From Verrucomicrobiota bacterium (GTDB taxonomy: Bacteria; Verrucomicrobiota; Verrucomicrobiia; Limisphaerales; UBA9464), in the NCBI GenBank assembly GCA_026397755.1, contig JAPLUF010000290.1, forward strand, positions 1 through 46,947: a stretch of 46,947 nucleotides of DNA, in the 5' to 3' direction. Both the position numbers and the translations under genes were made by a program. Shown in pieces: positions 33,766 through 45,700 of the stretch. Every line of letters begins with the position of its first letter. The stretch's first letter is position 1. Under the pieces are notes generated by a model. That model had not been told where the DNA came from and made no database searches. It worked only from the letters and a program-made list of their open reading frames with translations.

Positions 33766-36700
33766 ATGCGTTTTTTAGCGGTGCTGTTACTCATGATCAG
33801 CGCATTTGCGGTACAAACGCTCAGTGCAAGCGTACCGACGGTGAGCGATTCGGCAGGGACGCGCACGTCGGCCGAAGATGTCCCAATTAATATTTCAGGA
33901 GTGACCGTAGGGGATGCCGATGGCGGCAGTCTGACCGTCACGGTGACGGCCGTCAGCGGCACGATCACCCTGGCATCGACCACCAGCTTGTCTTCGCTGA
34001 CCGGCAACGGAACCAGCTCGATTCAATTCATTGCACCCATTGCCGACGCCAATACGGCTTTGGCCGGCATGACGTTCACCCCGACACTGAATTTCAACGG
34101 AGCCGCCACCTTCAATGTGTCTGCCAATGATGGCACCACCACCACGGCTCTGGGCTTAAAGACTATCACGTTTACAGCGGTAAATGACGCTCCGGTCGGG
34201 GTCGCCGATTCGGCCACCCTCACCGAGGATGGCACCACGGCCACCGGCAACGTGCTGACCAACGACACCGACCCTGACACGGCCGACACCGGTTCCACCG
34301 AGACTAAAACCGTCTCGGCCCTGTCGGGCGGATCCCTCGGCGTGGCCAAGTTCGGAAGCTACGGCTACCTCATGCTCAGTGCCAACGGAGGCTTTACCTA
34401 CACGTTGGACGGCAACCTGAACGCGGTGCAGGCGCTGGCATCGGGCAGTAGCCTCACCGAGACTTTCACCTACACCGTGGCAGATCAGGTAGGTCTCACC
34501 GCCACCGCCATTCTCACGGTCACCATCACCGGTGCCAATGATCGGCCATCGCTGGTGGCCTCCTCCGTCATTCGCACCCAGTTTGAGAACATCACCACCG
34601 CGTTCCTGGTCTCCGAGCTCTTGTTGGATACCCAGAACGCGAGCATCGGAGTGGATCTCGACACTGGTACCCAACTAGGTGTGGCCATCACGGCCTCCAC
34701 CACGACCGACGCCTCCACCTCGATGGCCGGCGCCTGGTCGTACAGCCTGAACAATGGGACTACCTGGATGCCGTTCCCTGTTGTAAGCGGCACCTCGGCG
34801 CTGTTACTGCCGCCCACAGCCCAGGTTCGTTTCGTGGTCACCGAAAGCACATCGATCGATTCCCGGAATTCCGGCCATGTCACCCTCGAGTACCGGGCCT
34901 GGGACCAGTCAGTCGGCACCGCGGGTTTGACGGCCAACCCGACGGGAGATACCAGCACCGGGCCCTATAGTTCCGACTCAATTACGGCGGCCATGAACGT
35001 GATCTCGGTCAACGACCCGCCGTTGCTCACCACCGCCACCCTTACGGTCAACGAGAACAATGGCGCGTATCCTGCCGGTACCGTGTCGGCAACGCTCACC
35101 ACAGGGTTCACCCAAGATTCAACCCTGACGGGAACTCTTACGGGAACCCTGCGCCTGCACGACCCCGACAATGCCAACTCGCAAATCGTCTACCGCATCG
35201 AGGAGCTGCCGGCCAAAGGCTACCTGACCCTCTCAGGGGCCACTCTGGCTGTTGGGTCGGTTTTCACCCACGCCCAGGCGTCGGGCATCCAGTACACCCC
35301 GGACGTCGCGGAATTGTCGGCAACTACAACCGACCGTTTTTACTTCACCGTGCGCGATGGTGCCGGCGGCGAAATCGGTTCGACTGGCAAGAACACGGGC
35401 AGCAACCCGTGGGCCTACGTCGATGTCACTATCGTAGACGTCAACTCGCCGGTCCGGATCACTGGCGCTTCCCTGACCGTTTCTGAAAACAACAGTCCCC
35501 CAGGGACCGCGGTCATCGCCGAAGTCCCATTGCTGATCTCCGACGCGGATGATTTGACTAACCTTAGGTCGCTGACGGTTACGAGCCTTCCTTCCTCCAG
35601 CCTGGGTGTCCTGCAGTATTGGAACGGCTCTGCGTATGTGGCGTTGACCTCGGTCCCCACGACGATTTTAGCGACGTCGTTGGCGGCACATCCCTTGCGC
35701 TTCTCCTACAACAACTCGGTCGAGCCGACGGACCAGAGTGGCTCCCTGGTCGCCCTGTATTCCCAGACCAGCTTCTCCGTCACGGCAACGGATAACCGTG
35801 CGACTTCGCCGTCGAGCACCAGCGCGACCGTGAGCCTGAGCATCACCCCGGTGAACGACCCTCCGGTGTTGGTAATCGCCAACTCGCCCATGACCGTGGC
35901 CTTGGGCAGCGCCGACAACATCATCGGGAACACCGCCCCCAACCGATACCTCGTCACCACCGATCCCGACAGCCCGGTCGCCCAGCGGATCTACAGCGTG
36001 ACCCGGAACCCGGAGCATGGATACCTGACTTTGTCCGGCGCGCGCCTGGGTGGTGGCTTCATCTTCACCGAGGCCGACTTGACCGCCGGCAACCTCAAGT
36101 ACTCGCGCAACGATAGCGTCAACGCGGCCTCCGATTCTGTGAAATTCGTGGTCGTTGACGGGCATGGTGGCACCTCGGCCGAGGGAACCCTGGTTATTAA
36201 CGTCTCGACGCCAGGCACAGGAGTCGCATTCCGAGCGATCGTTTCCGAGGACCTGTTTGTCCGCCTCGATTCGGATGCCGTCTCGTTCACTGCCACCGCT
36301 ACAGTCACCGCGACTAAGCCGAGTCGAGGCGAACTCTACAAGGCGGGCGTGGGCATGTTCATCTATGCTCCAGACGCCGCCGCCACGACCTTCACCCAGG
36401 CCGACATCGATGCAGGCAAAATTGTTTATGTGAACAAGAGAGTTGCCATAGGCGGTTTTGCGACCTTCCCGTCATCAGAGCCCTCCTCATATAATTACAC
36501 CGACACGTCGACCCTGACGATCACCGACGGGGGATCCACCACCACGGCCACGCTGACGTTTACCGTCACTCCGGTCGATGATCCGCCGTATATCGCACAA
36601 GGGAATACTGGGGTTCCCAATGATTCTGAACCGGTGGCTGTCTTGGAACAGCAGGCCGACGGTACCGATGGACGGGTCGGGGCTAATTTCGAACTGACCG

Positions 36701-39700
36701 GCGTCGGTTCGGCTCTAAAATTGAGAGGTGGCGCGGGCAATCTTTGGACACTCGGAATTCCCGACCATTTTCATTATTACGACAGCGATTCTTCGTCGAT
36801 CCAGTACTACGCCAGCACCGTCAAGGGCCGGTTGGCCCGTTGGAGTGGCACTGCGTGGGAATACCTCAGCGTGGACGAATCCACGGGCCTCTCCACCTTT
36901 TCTGCGTCAGACCTGAACACGCTCAACATTGCCTACTTTCATGTGCCCAACAACGATGTGGCCACCGCCTCTGCGACGACCATCGCGGCCAGTGTTACGG
37001 TGTATGCAGTGGATGGTGGCCGGGTGTCAGCGGGCGATGTCATCATTTCTAGCGGAACTGTCAGCGAGGCTGCCACCCGTACTGTCTTCGACGGCGCCAC
37101 GAGCATCGCACTGCCGCGGTTAGCTTTGAACCGCAGCCCGAGCCGGACCTTGACCCTCACCATCCAGGACGTGAACGACCGGCCAGTGGGTGCGGCCAAG
37201 ACCTTCACCGTCACCGAGTATTCCAGCGGTCTTGCTGGCCAGACCACCCACATCCAGGACCTGAGTACTACCCAGATCACCGTTTCCGATCCCGACTCCG
37301 ACTCCGCGGCGTTCACTTACACGGTCACGGTGCTACCCACCAACGGCAAGCTGCAGAAGTCCGATGGCCAGCCGACCCCGACCTGGAGCGATCTGGCCGC
37401 AAACGCCACCTTCACTCAGGCCGAACTGACCGGCAGCCGGCTGCGTTATGTGAACTCGGGCAACGTAGAGGTTTTCTCCGACACCGATTGGTCCACGGCC
37501 AAGGACTCGTTCCAGTACACGGTGGCCGATGGCGATGGGTCGACCAGTACCGCGACCACGGTCTCCGTCAAGTTGCGACCCACCAATGAGCCGCCCAAGT
37601 TGGCCAACAACGGTCCGGGCACCGTGCCTGAGGGGGGCGCCCTGAAAATCACCGGTGCTCTCTTGGGTTCTGCTAACACCGCAAACAGCGGCGACATCGT
37701 GGCGGCGGTCGATTCCGACAGCTCCCGCACCCAGGTCCAGTTCCGGATCACGAGTGTGCCGGCCGTAGGGTATCTCTACGAGGGGAAGCCCGCCAACTTG
37801 GTCATCGGGTCGCTCACTCTGAACATCAAAGGAACCGTCGTCAGGCAATTCGGAGTAGGCAGCGTCTTCACGCTTCAGGACATCCAAGACGGCAAGTTGT
37901 GGTACCGACACAGTGGCTCAGAGCCCTCCAGCCACGGGGGCAGCGTGACCTTTGGCTACGCCGTGTCCGACGCCAGTGGAATGGCCGAACCCACCGCGAC
38001 CTTCACGGTCAACGTCACCCCGGTCAACGACGCCCCGGTGGTCACGGGTCTGAGCGGCGGATTGAACTACACCGAGGCCGATACGGCGGCCGGCGCCCCG
38101 GTGCAAATCGATACCTCGGTCAGTGTAGCCGATAACGATCTGGCCAATAACGGGCTTGATTTCCGAGGGGGATCCCTCCGCATCACCTACGCCTCGGGAG
38201 GCAACGCGGCCGACCAATTGGGTGTCGCCAATTTGGGCACCGGAGCGGGCCAGATCGGGGTCTCGGGCAGCTCTGTCAGCTACGCCAACGTGGTGATTGG
38301 GACCGTGGACTCGGCGGAAAATGGCGTGAACGGGACCGCGTTGAAGATCGTATTTTCGCCTGGAGCAAATCCCTCCCTGACCACGGCCGCCGTCAAGGCC
38401 CTGATCGAAGGCATCACATTCTCCCATGCCAACTACAATGCAGCCGTCACCGGAACTCGCACGCTGACCTACACCCTGGTCGATGGCGGTGGCACGGCGG
38501 GGTTTGGGGACAGTGTCGTTACCGTCTTCATAGGGCAGAGTACTTGGACCGGCTCCGCCACCATCACGGTGGTGTCGGCCAACGACCGCCCGGTGCTCAG
38601 CGTTCACACCGGTGGAGGGCAACTCCCGTTGGGGAGCATTGGTGAAAACGACACCACGTCGCCGACCCCGTTCTTGGTCTCGGCTTTCCTTCAGGCGAGC
38701 GCCGACACCACCCACACGGGCATCCAAGATCTCGACGCCAGTCCGGTCATGGGCATTGCTGTCACGGGTTCCACGGTCGCTGCCGCGGGCAAGTGGCAGT
38801 ATTCGGCCACTGGTTCGTCGTGGACCGATCTGGGATCGGTGAGCACTGGCAGTGCGCTCTTGTTGACGCCCGCTTACTCCATTCGCTTCCTCCCGGATGG
38901 TCTCGAGGGCGGCACGGCGACGTTGACGTACCTGGCTTGGGACCAAACGTCGGGTTCTGCCGGTTTACGGGTTAGCACCGCGGTGAATGCCACTCAAACG
39001 AGTGCGTTCTCCACCGCATCGGACACCTTGGCCATCACCGTGACTCCAGTGAATGATGCGCCCACGTTGACGGGTCTCGCGGGCGATTCCGTGACCGCGA
39101 CCGAAGACGCTACGTTCAGCTTTTCCATCGGGAACCGATTGACCTTGGCCGACGTGGATGCAGGCAGTGGCATCCTCTCCCTGTCCATCGCCCTGACCGG
39201 ATCTGGTAACTACCAGTTCACCAGCACCTCGGGCATTTACACGGATCCAGCGGCTTCGACGCAGAACGGCACTTGGACCGGATTCTCCAGTGCCAGCGGA
39301 ACGGTCACGGTGTACGGCACCTTGGCCAACTTAAACACCTTGTTGGGAACACTCCAGTACGTCCCAGCAGCCAATGCCAACAACGACAACCTGGCCTCTC
39401 AATCGCTTTCCGGCACTCCGACGTTGGCGTTGACCATCAGCGATCGGGGGTATGGCGAGAATGGGATCGCAGCCTCTGCCCAAACGGCCAGCCGGACCAT
39501 CACACTGTCTATCACAGCGGTGAATGACACCCCCACGATCGCGCTTTCCAGCACTACCTGGACTGTCAGTGAAAACGCAGGTGCCACCGTCGTCTCCAGC
39601 ACAATCACCTCGGCCGATATTAATGACGCCGCGGATACCGGCTATGCGGTGAGTTCCATTCCCTATCTCGTGGTGACGGCTCTCCGGGGCACCTTGTCCC

Positions 39701-42700
39701 TGAATGCTTCTGCCCAGAACCTCACCGACCAACTCTCCAACGGCAATCGCACGCTCACCCTGACGAGCACTCGAATCGGTGCGGCCAACGCCTATGGGGA
39801 TCTCAATGCCGCGCTCCTCAATGCTTCCTATTTACTCTACCAGCCGGACGCGAATTTCAGCGGATCCGACACGCTGACCCTCACCTTGCATGACGCTTCC
39901 CAGGCGGGCAGCGGCGGCGACAAGACAGCGACGAGCACGATCGCCGTGACCGTGGGTGGTAACAACAATGCGCCAGTTTTTTCCGGCCTGGACGCCACCC
40001 CGACGTTCACCGAAGACGGGGCAGCGGTCACCCTCGACAGCAATGCCACCGTATCGGATGTGGAACTGTCGGCTTACAACAATTGGGGCGCAGCCGTGCT
40101 GACGATTGCCCGGCAGGGTGGAGCCAATGCTGAGGATGTGTTTGGTTGGACCGGCAGCGGGAGCTCGGGCGTGAATGCAAGTGGCCCATCTGTGCGCATC
40201 GCAACCACCTCGGTCGGCACCTTCACATCCACGGGAGGCACGTTGACCATCACGTTTGCCAATGCCACCACGACGGCCCAGGTGAACACCGTGTTGCAGG
40301 GAATCACCTATGCCAACAGCAACAACAATCCGCCTGCTTCAGTCGTTCTTGCCTTCACAATCAACGACGCAAACGCCCCCACGGACCTCACCAAGACAAA
40401 CCCTCAGGGCAGCGGCGTGGCTGCCACCGCATCCGGTTCCATCACCATCACCATCACCGCCAACAATGACGCCCCGACCCTCACCGGTATTAGCGCCACC
40501 GGTTATACGGAAAATGCGGCGGCGATCACCCTGGCTTCGGCGGCGGTGCCTAGTGACCCGGAGTTGTCTTACTTGGCATCCCAAGCAGGCGATTTGGGTG
40601 GGGTCACCCTGACCTTGTCCCGTTCAGTTACAGCCAATGCCCTCGATCAGTTCGGATGGACCGGATCTGGCGACAGTGGCGTGAATGCCAGCGGATCGAG
40701 TGTGCGCATCGATACCACTTCCGTCGGCGCCTTTACTTCCGCCAGCGGCACCCTGGCCATCACCTTTGCCAGCGGTGTCACCAGGGCTCAGGTCCAGCAG
40801 GTGCTTAGGGGTATTACCTACCAGTTCACGGGTGAGTCTCTGGGAGCCGCTGTCACAGCCGACATCACGCTCAACTGGGTGCTGAACGATGGAAACGTCA
40901 CGGCCCAAGGTCAGGGCGGGCCTAAGAGTGTGACGGTGGCTCAAACAGTCACCCTCACAGGACTAAACGATGCGCCGGTGTTGACGGACACAATTCTCAC
41001 GGCAGGAGCATCCAACTTTATCCCACCAGCACCATACACTGAGGATATGGGAGCTCCGGTGGGCTCTATTGGTTTCCGAATTTCTACATTGGCCTCTTCC
41101 AGCAACATCACCGATTCGGACACCAATTCTATATTGGGCTTTGCCATCATTGCGACGGATTCCACCCATGGTGTCTGGTATTACTCCCTCAACAATGGAG
41201 GCACTGGCTATTGGATTCCTTTCACAGCGACCGCCAGCACGGCCCGTTTGTTCACTACCCATACGAACAATCGCCTCTATTTCAAACCTGACGCGAATTG
41301 GAATGGAACGATTTCTTCGGCGCTCACCGTTCGCGCTTGGGACGCGATTACGGGCAGCAACGGTGGCACGGTGGATTTGAGTTCTGGGAGCAGTACGGGT
41401 GGAACCACCTCCTACTCGACGGCCACCGACACGGTCAGTCTGACGGTGAATCCGGTGAATGATGCACCCACCCGCACCGCTGCCACGGCGACCTTGGCGG
41501 CGATTAATGAAGATCAAGCGACCACCGCCACGGATGTGACCGTGGTGAACAACGGAGCCACGGTGTCCTCCCTGTTCTCCGGCGTCTTCTCGGATGCCAC
41601 CGATGCTGTCACCGGCGGGTCTTCAGCCAATGCCTTCGCCGGTGTGGTGGTTGTCGACAACTCCGACAGCACATCCACAACACAAGGTGTTTGGCAGTAC
41701 AAGACCGGGGCCAGCGGAACCTGGACGGCTATTGGCACACGAACCACTTCCGATGGTCGCTACCTTGATGACGCTGATTTCATCCGGTTTGTGCCAGTGG
41801 CTCATTTCAATGGCACTCCGTCCGGGTTGGTCGTTCGACTGGCCGACAATTCCACGGATGCCGTCGCTTCTGGGGCGGTTTCCATCAATGTCTCCGATGA
41901 TACTACCCTGTCGGGAGGTTCGACCCGCTACAGCAGTAGCGTGAACGCGGTGACATTGAACACCTCCGTCACGGCCATCAACGATGCGCCACTGGCCTCG
42001 GGATCGTCGACTTTGACGGCGGTGAACGAAGATACGGCCACAGGTTCCATTGCCGGTGCAACGGTCTCGACCTTGTTCTCAGCGCGATTCAGTGACACAG
42101 CCGACACGGTTACTGGTGGCTCCACCGCCAACACGTTGGCGGGGGTGGCGATTGTCGGAAACAGCGCGTTGCCCGCCGAAGGCGTCTGGCAATATCGATC
42201 ATCAGGTGGTTCTTGGAGTCCTTTACCGACAGTCACATCGATTGCGGGTCTCCTGCTGTCGACAACGGGTGAATTGCGCTTCGTGCCTGTGGCCGATTAC
42301 AACGGCACACCGGGTGGCCTGACGGTGCGGTTGGTCGAACCCCCCACCTCAGTAACAGATGGGACCGCAGCGCCGGATTTCACGGTGTCATCGAATTATG
42401 GCGGATCCACAGCGTACAGTTCAGCCACCGTTGTTCTGGGGACCACCATCACCGCGGTGAACGATGTGCCGACACTCACGGCCACGTTGACCAACCCGAC
42501 AGTGACCGAAAACAGCGCGACCGGATCCGGTACATCCATCGACCCCGTCAACTTGGTGACGGGTGCCGCGGTCTCGGATTTGGATCTGACGACCACCACC
42601 GGGCTGTCAGCGACCGTTTTTGGTGCGGGCACCCTCACAGCCACCCTGACTGATGGTGTGGCGGGAGACGTCCTTCAGATTAGCGGTTCGCTCCCCACCG

Positions 42701-45700
42701 GTGTGTCGGTGAGCGGTGGCACGGGCAGTACCGCTTTGAGCGTTTCTCTCGACGCCGATACGACCCTCACCGAGGTGCAAAACCTGCTGAATGCGCTTCA
42801 GTACAAGAGCACCAGCGACAACCCCTCGGCCAATAGCACCGAATCCGGTCGAACCTACACCGTGTTGGTGAGTGACGGTCGCAACGCCCAAGGATCGTCT
42901 CCGATCAATTATGCCGGAGCAACGGCCGCCTCGTCTGCGACGTTGTCCGGCACCATCACCATTACGCAGGCCAATGATGCGCCGGTGGTGGATTCGTGGA
43001 CTGAAGGCCAGAACGTGACCCACACGGCAGTCACCTTGGCTCCGTCCGCTACTCTGACCGATGCGGACAATGAACAACTCTCCAAAATGACTTTGGTGGT
43101 AGGTGGGATAGTGGATGGCAACCAAGAGCGTATTTTTATTGGAGGAACGGCTTTCCCGTTGAGCACCGACGCCACTTCCACCGATGTAGGAAGCTTCTTG
43201 GTTAGCTATGTCGCGGGAACCGGCACGGGAACATTCACGGTGGTACCCGATGCGACGGCCCCGGCGATCGCCACCAAGACGAGTTTCCAGTCTCTGCTCC
43301 AGGGCATCACTTACCTCCACAACTCAGACAATCCCACCGACGGAGATCGCACGGTAGCGATCAGTGTTACGGATGCCGGATTGAGTGATGCCGCCACCTT
43401 TACGAGCGAACTGATTTCCGGTTTGGCGACGGCGATCATCAATGTCGATCCGGTGAATGACCAACCGACGATTACCGGACTGACGGATGTTAGCGTTTCC
43501 GAAAACGCCATTAATGCGGCGGCGGCTGTCTTGGATTCGGACGTGACGGTAACGGAGTACGACAGTGCTGATTACAACGGAGGAACTCTGACGGTCAGTA
43601 CAGTCAGCGGTACCGCCACGGTTTCTTTGCCGACCAGCGCCAGCACTCTGTTGGGTAATGTGCAAAAAGCGGCCACGGGCAGCAACGTGGAGTATTACAA
43701 CGGGAGTTCTTGGATTCCTGTAGGTACCTGGAGCGGCGGAGCGGGAGCTAATTTCGTGGTGACATGGAACTCGAGCGCTACGGCGGCGATCGCGGAGCGG
43801 GTGATTGAAAACCTGACCTATGCCAACAGTTCTCAGGCCCCGTCTGCTACCAGAACCCTGACCCTTGCCCTGAACGACGGCGACGGGGGATCGACTCAGA
43901 ATGCCACGATTACCGTGACAATTATTAGGGACAACGACGCGCCGAGTTTGAGCGCCACGACCTTGGGCGGCACCTATGTTGAGCAAGCATCCGCTATGAC
44001 GTTCGTATCTGGGACCATTGCGGTCAGTGATCCGGATGCGAATGCCGACTTCTACGCCGGTGGGGCCGGATCCATCACGGTGTCACTCGATGGATACCAA
44101 AGTGGGGATACGCTTGCGGTTCTTCATCAGGGAACGGGTGCGGCCCAAATTGGAGTTTCTGGATCGGCGATCAGCTACGGCAACGTGGCCTTTGCGAGTT
44201 TCACGGGAGGCGCTGCCGCCAATCTGGTGATCACCTTCACGAGCACCACGGCGACACCGGCCGCGGTGCAAGCACTTATCGGCCAATTGCGCTTTTCCAA
44301 TTTAAGCAACGATGACCCGACGGCGAATGGTACAGATCCCAGTCGTGTCTTCACGGTGACCTTAAATGATGGTGGAAACACGAAAGACGGAGGCTCATCG
44401 ACCGCCTCGCTGACGGCCTCGGTGACGGGCACCATCACCATCACGGCGGTGAACGATGTTCCGGTGGTGGCGGCTGGAGGGACGCTGGCTTACACGGAGA
44501 ACGGTGCTGCAGCGGCAATTCGGCCCACGCTCACTATTGCCGATTCCGACGATACGCAAATTGCCGGAGCGACGGTGACGATCAGTGCGGGTTTCACCAC
44601 CGGAGATGTGTTGGGTTTCACGGACCAGAACGGGATTACCGGAAGCTACACTACGGGCTCTGGCGTATTGACCCTGACAGGCACGACGATCGTGGCGAAT
44701 TATCAAACCGCTCTTCAGAGCGTGACCTACCGATCGACGTCGGAAGATCCAACGTCGAGCAGTGCGAGTCGGACGGTGACCTGGAGTGTCACCGACGCGA
44801 ACTCGGACGGAGCAGGTCTGGCTAGCGGAACGGCGACCACCACGATCAACATCACAGCGGTGAACGACACGCCGACTCTGGCTACACCGACGCCGATTGC
44901 GCTGACGGACACCGTGGCGGATGACTCGTTCTCCAACAGCACTGGCACGCTGGTCGGTGCCGACCGGGACTCCGGGACGACGCTGAGCTATGGAATCAGT
45001 GGCGGGACCGACAGCACCCTGACGGTATCCAAGACGGGTACCTATGGGACGCTGACGGTGACCAAAGCATCGGGCGACTACACGTTTGTGCCCAATGCGG
45101 CTGCGATCAATGGGTTGAGTGCGAACACCAGCGAGACCTTCACGGTGAGCGTGAATGACAACGCCAGTCCATCTCTTCAGGCCACCGCTGGCCTGATGGT
45201 GAATATCACTGCTGTGAACGACACCCCAGTTCTGTCGGCCGTGACCCCAGGAACCGTTCTGGAGCAGAATCAGTCGGCCAACACGACGGATACGGCGCTT
45301 CAAGGCACTCTTTCAGGCACCGATGCCGATGATGCCACGCTGACCTACGGGATCCAGGGTGAGACGGCCGCGGGAGGATTGGTTAGCAAGGCAGGCAGCT
45401 ACGGCACGCTGACGGTGACCACCGCCACGCGCGGTTATGCCTTCACCAAAAACACCGCTTTGATCGAGGCTCTGGATGACGGCGAGACTCGCACCGACTC
45501 GTTCTCGGTCACCGTGACTGACGGAAAATCGACGCCTGTCATCCAGACCTACACGGTGACGGTGACCGGTGCGGATGACCCAGCGACCTTGGGCACGGTG
45601 ACCTCGGGTGCAATCATTGAGGTGGATCAATCTTCGACCACGACCGACTTCGGCCTGACCGGCACGCTGGTGGGCGCCGATGTGGATGGCGAGACGCTGA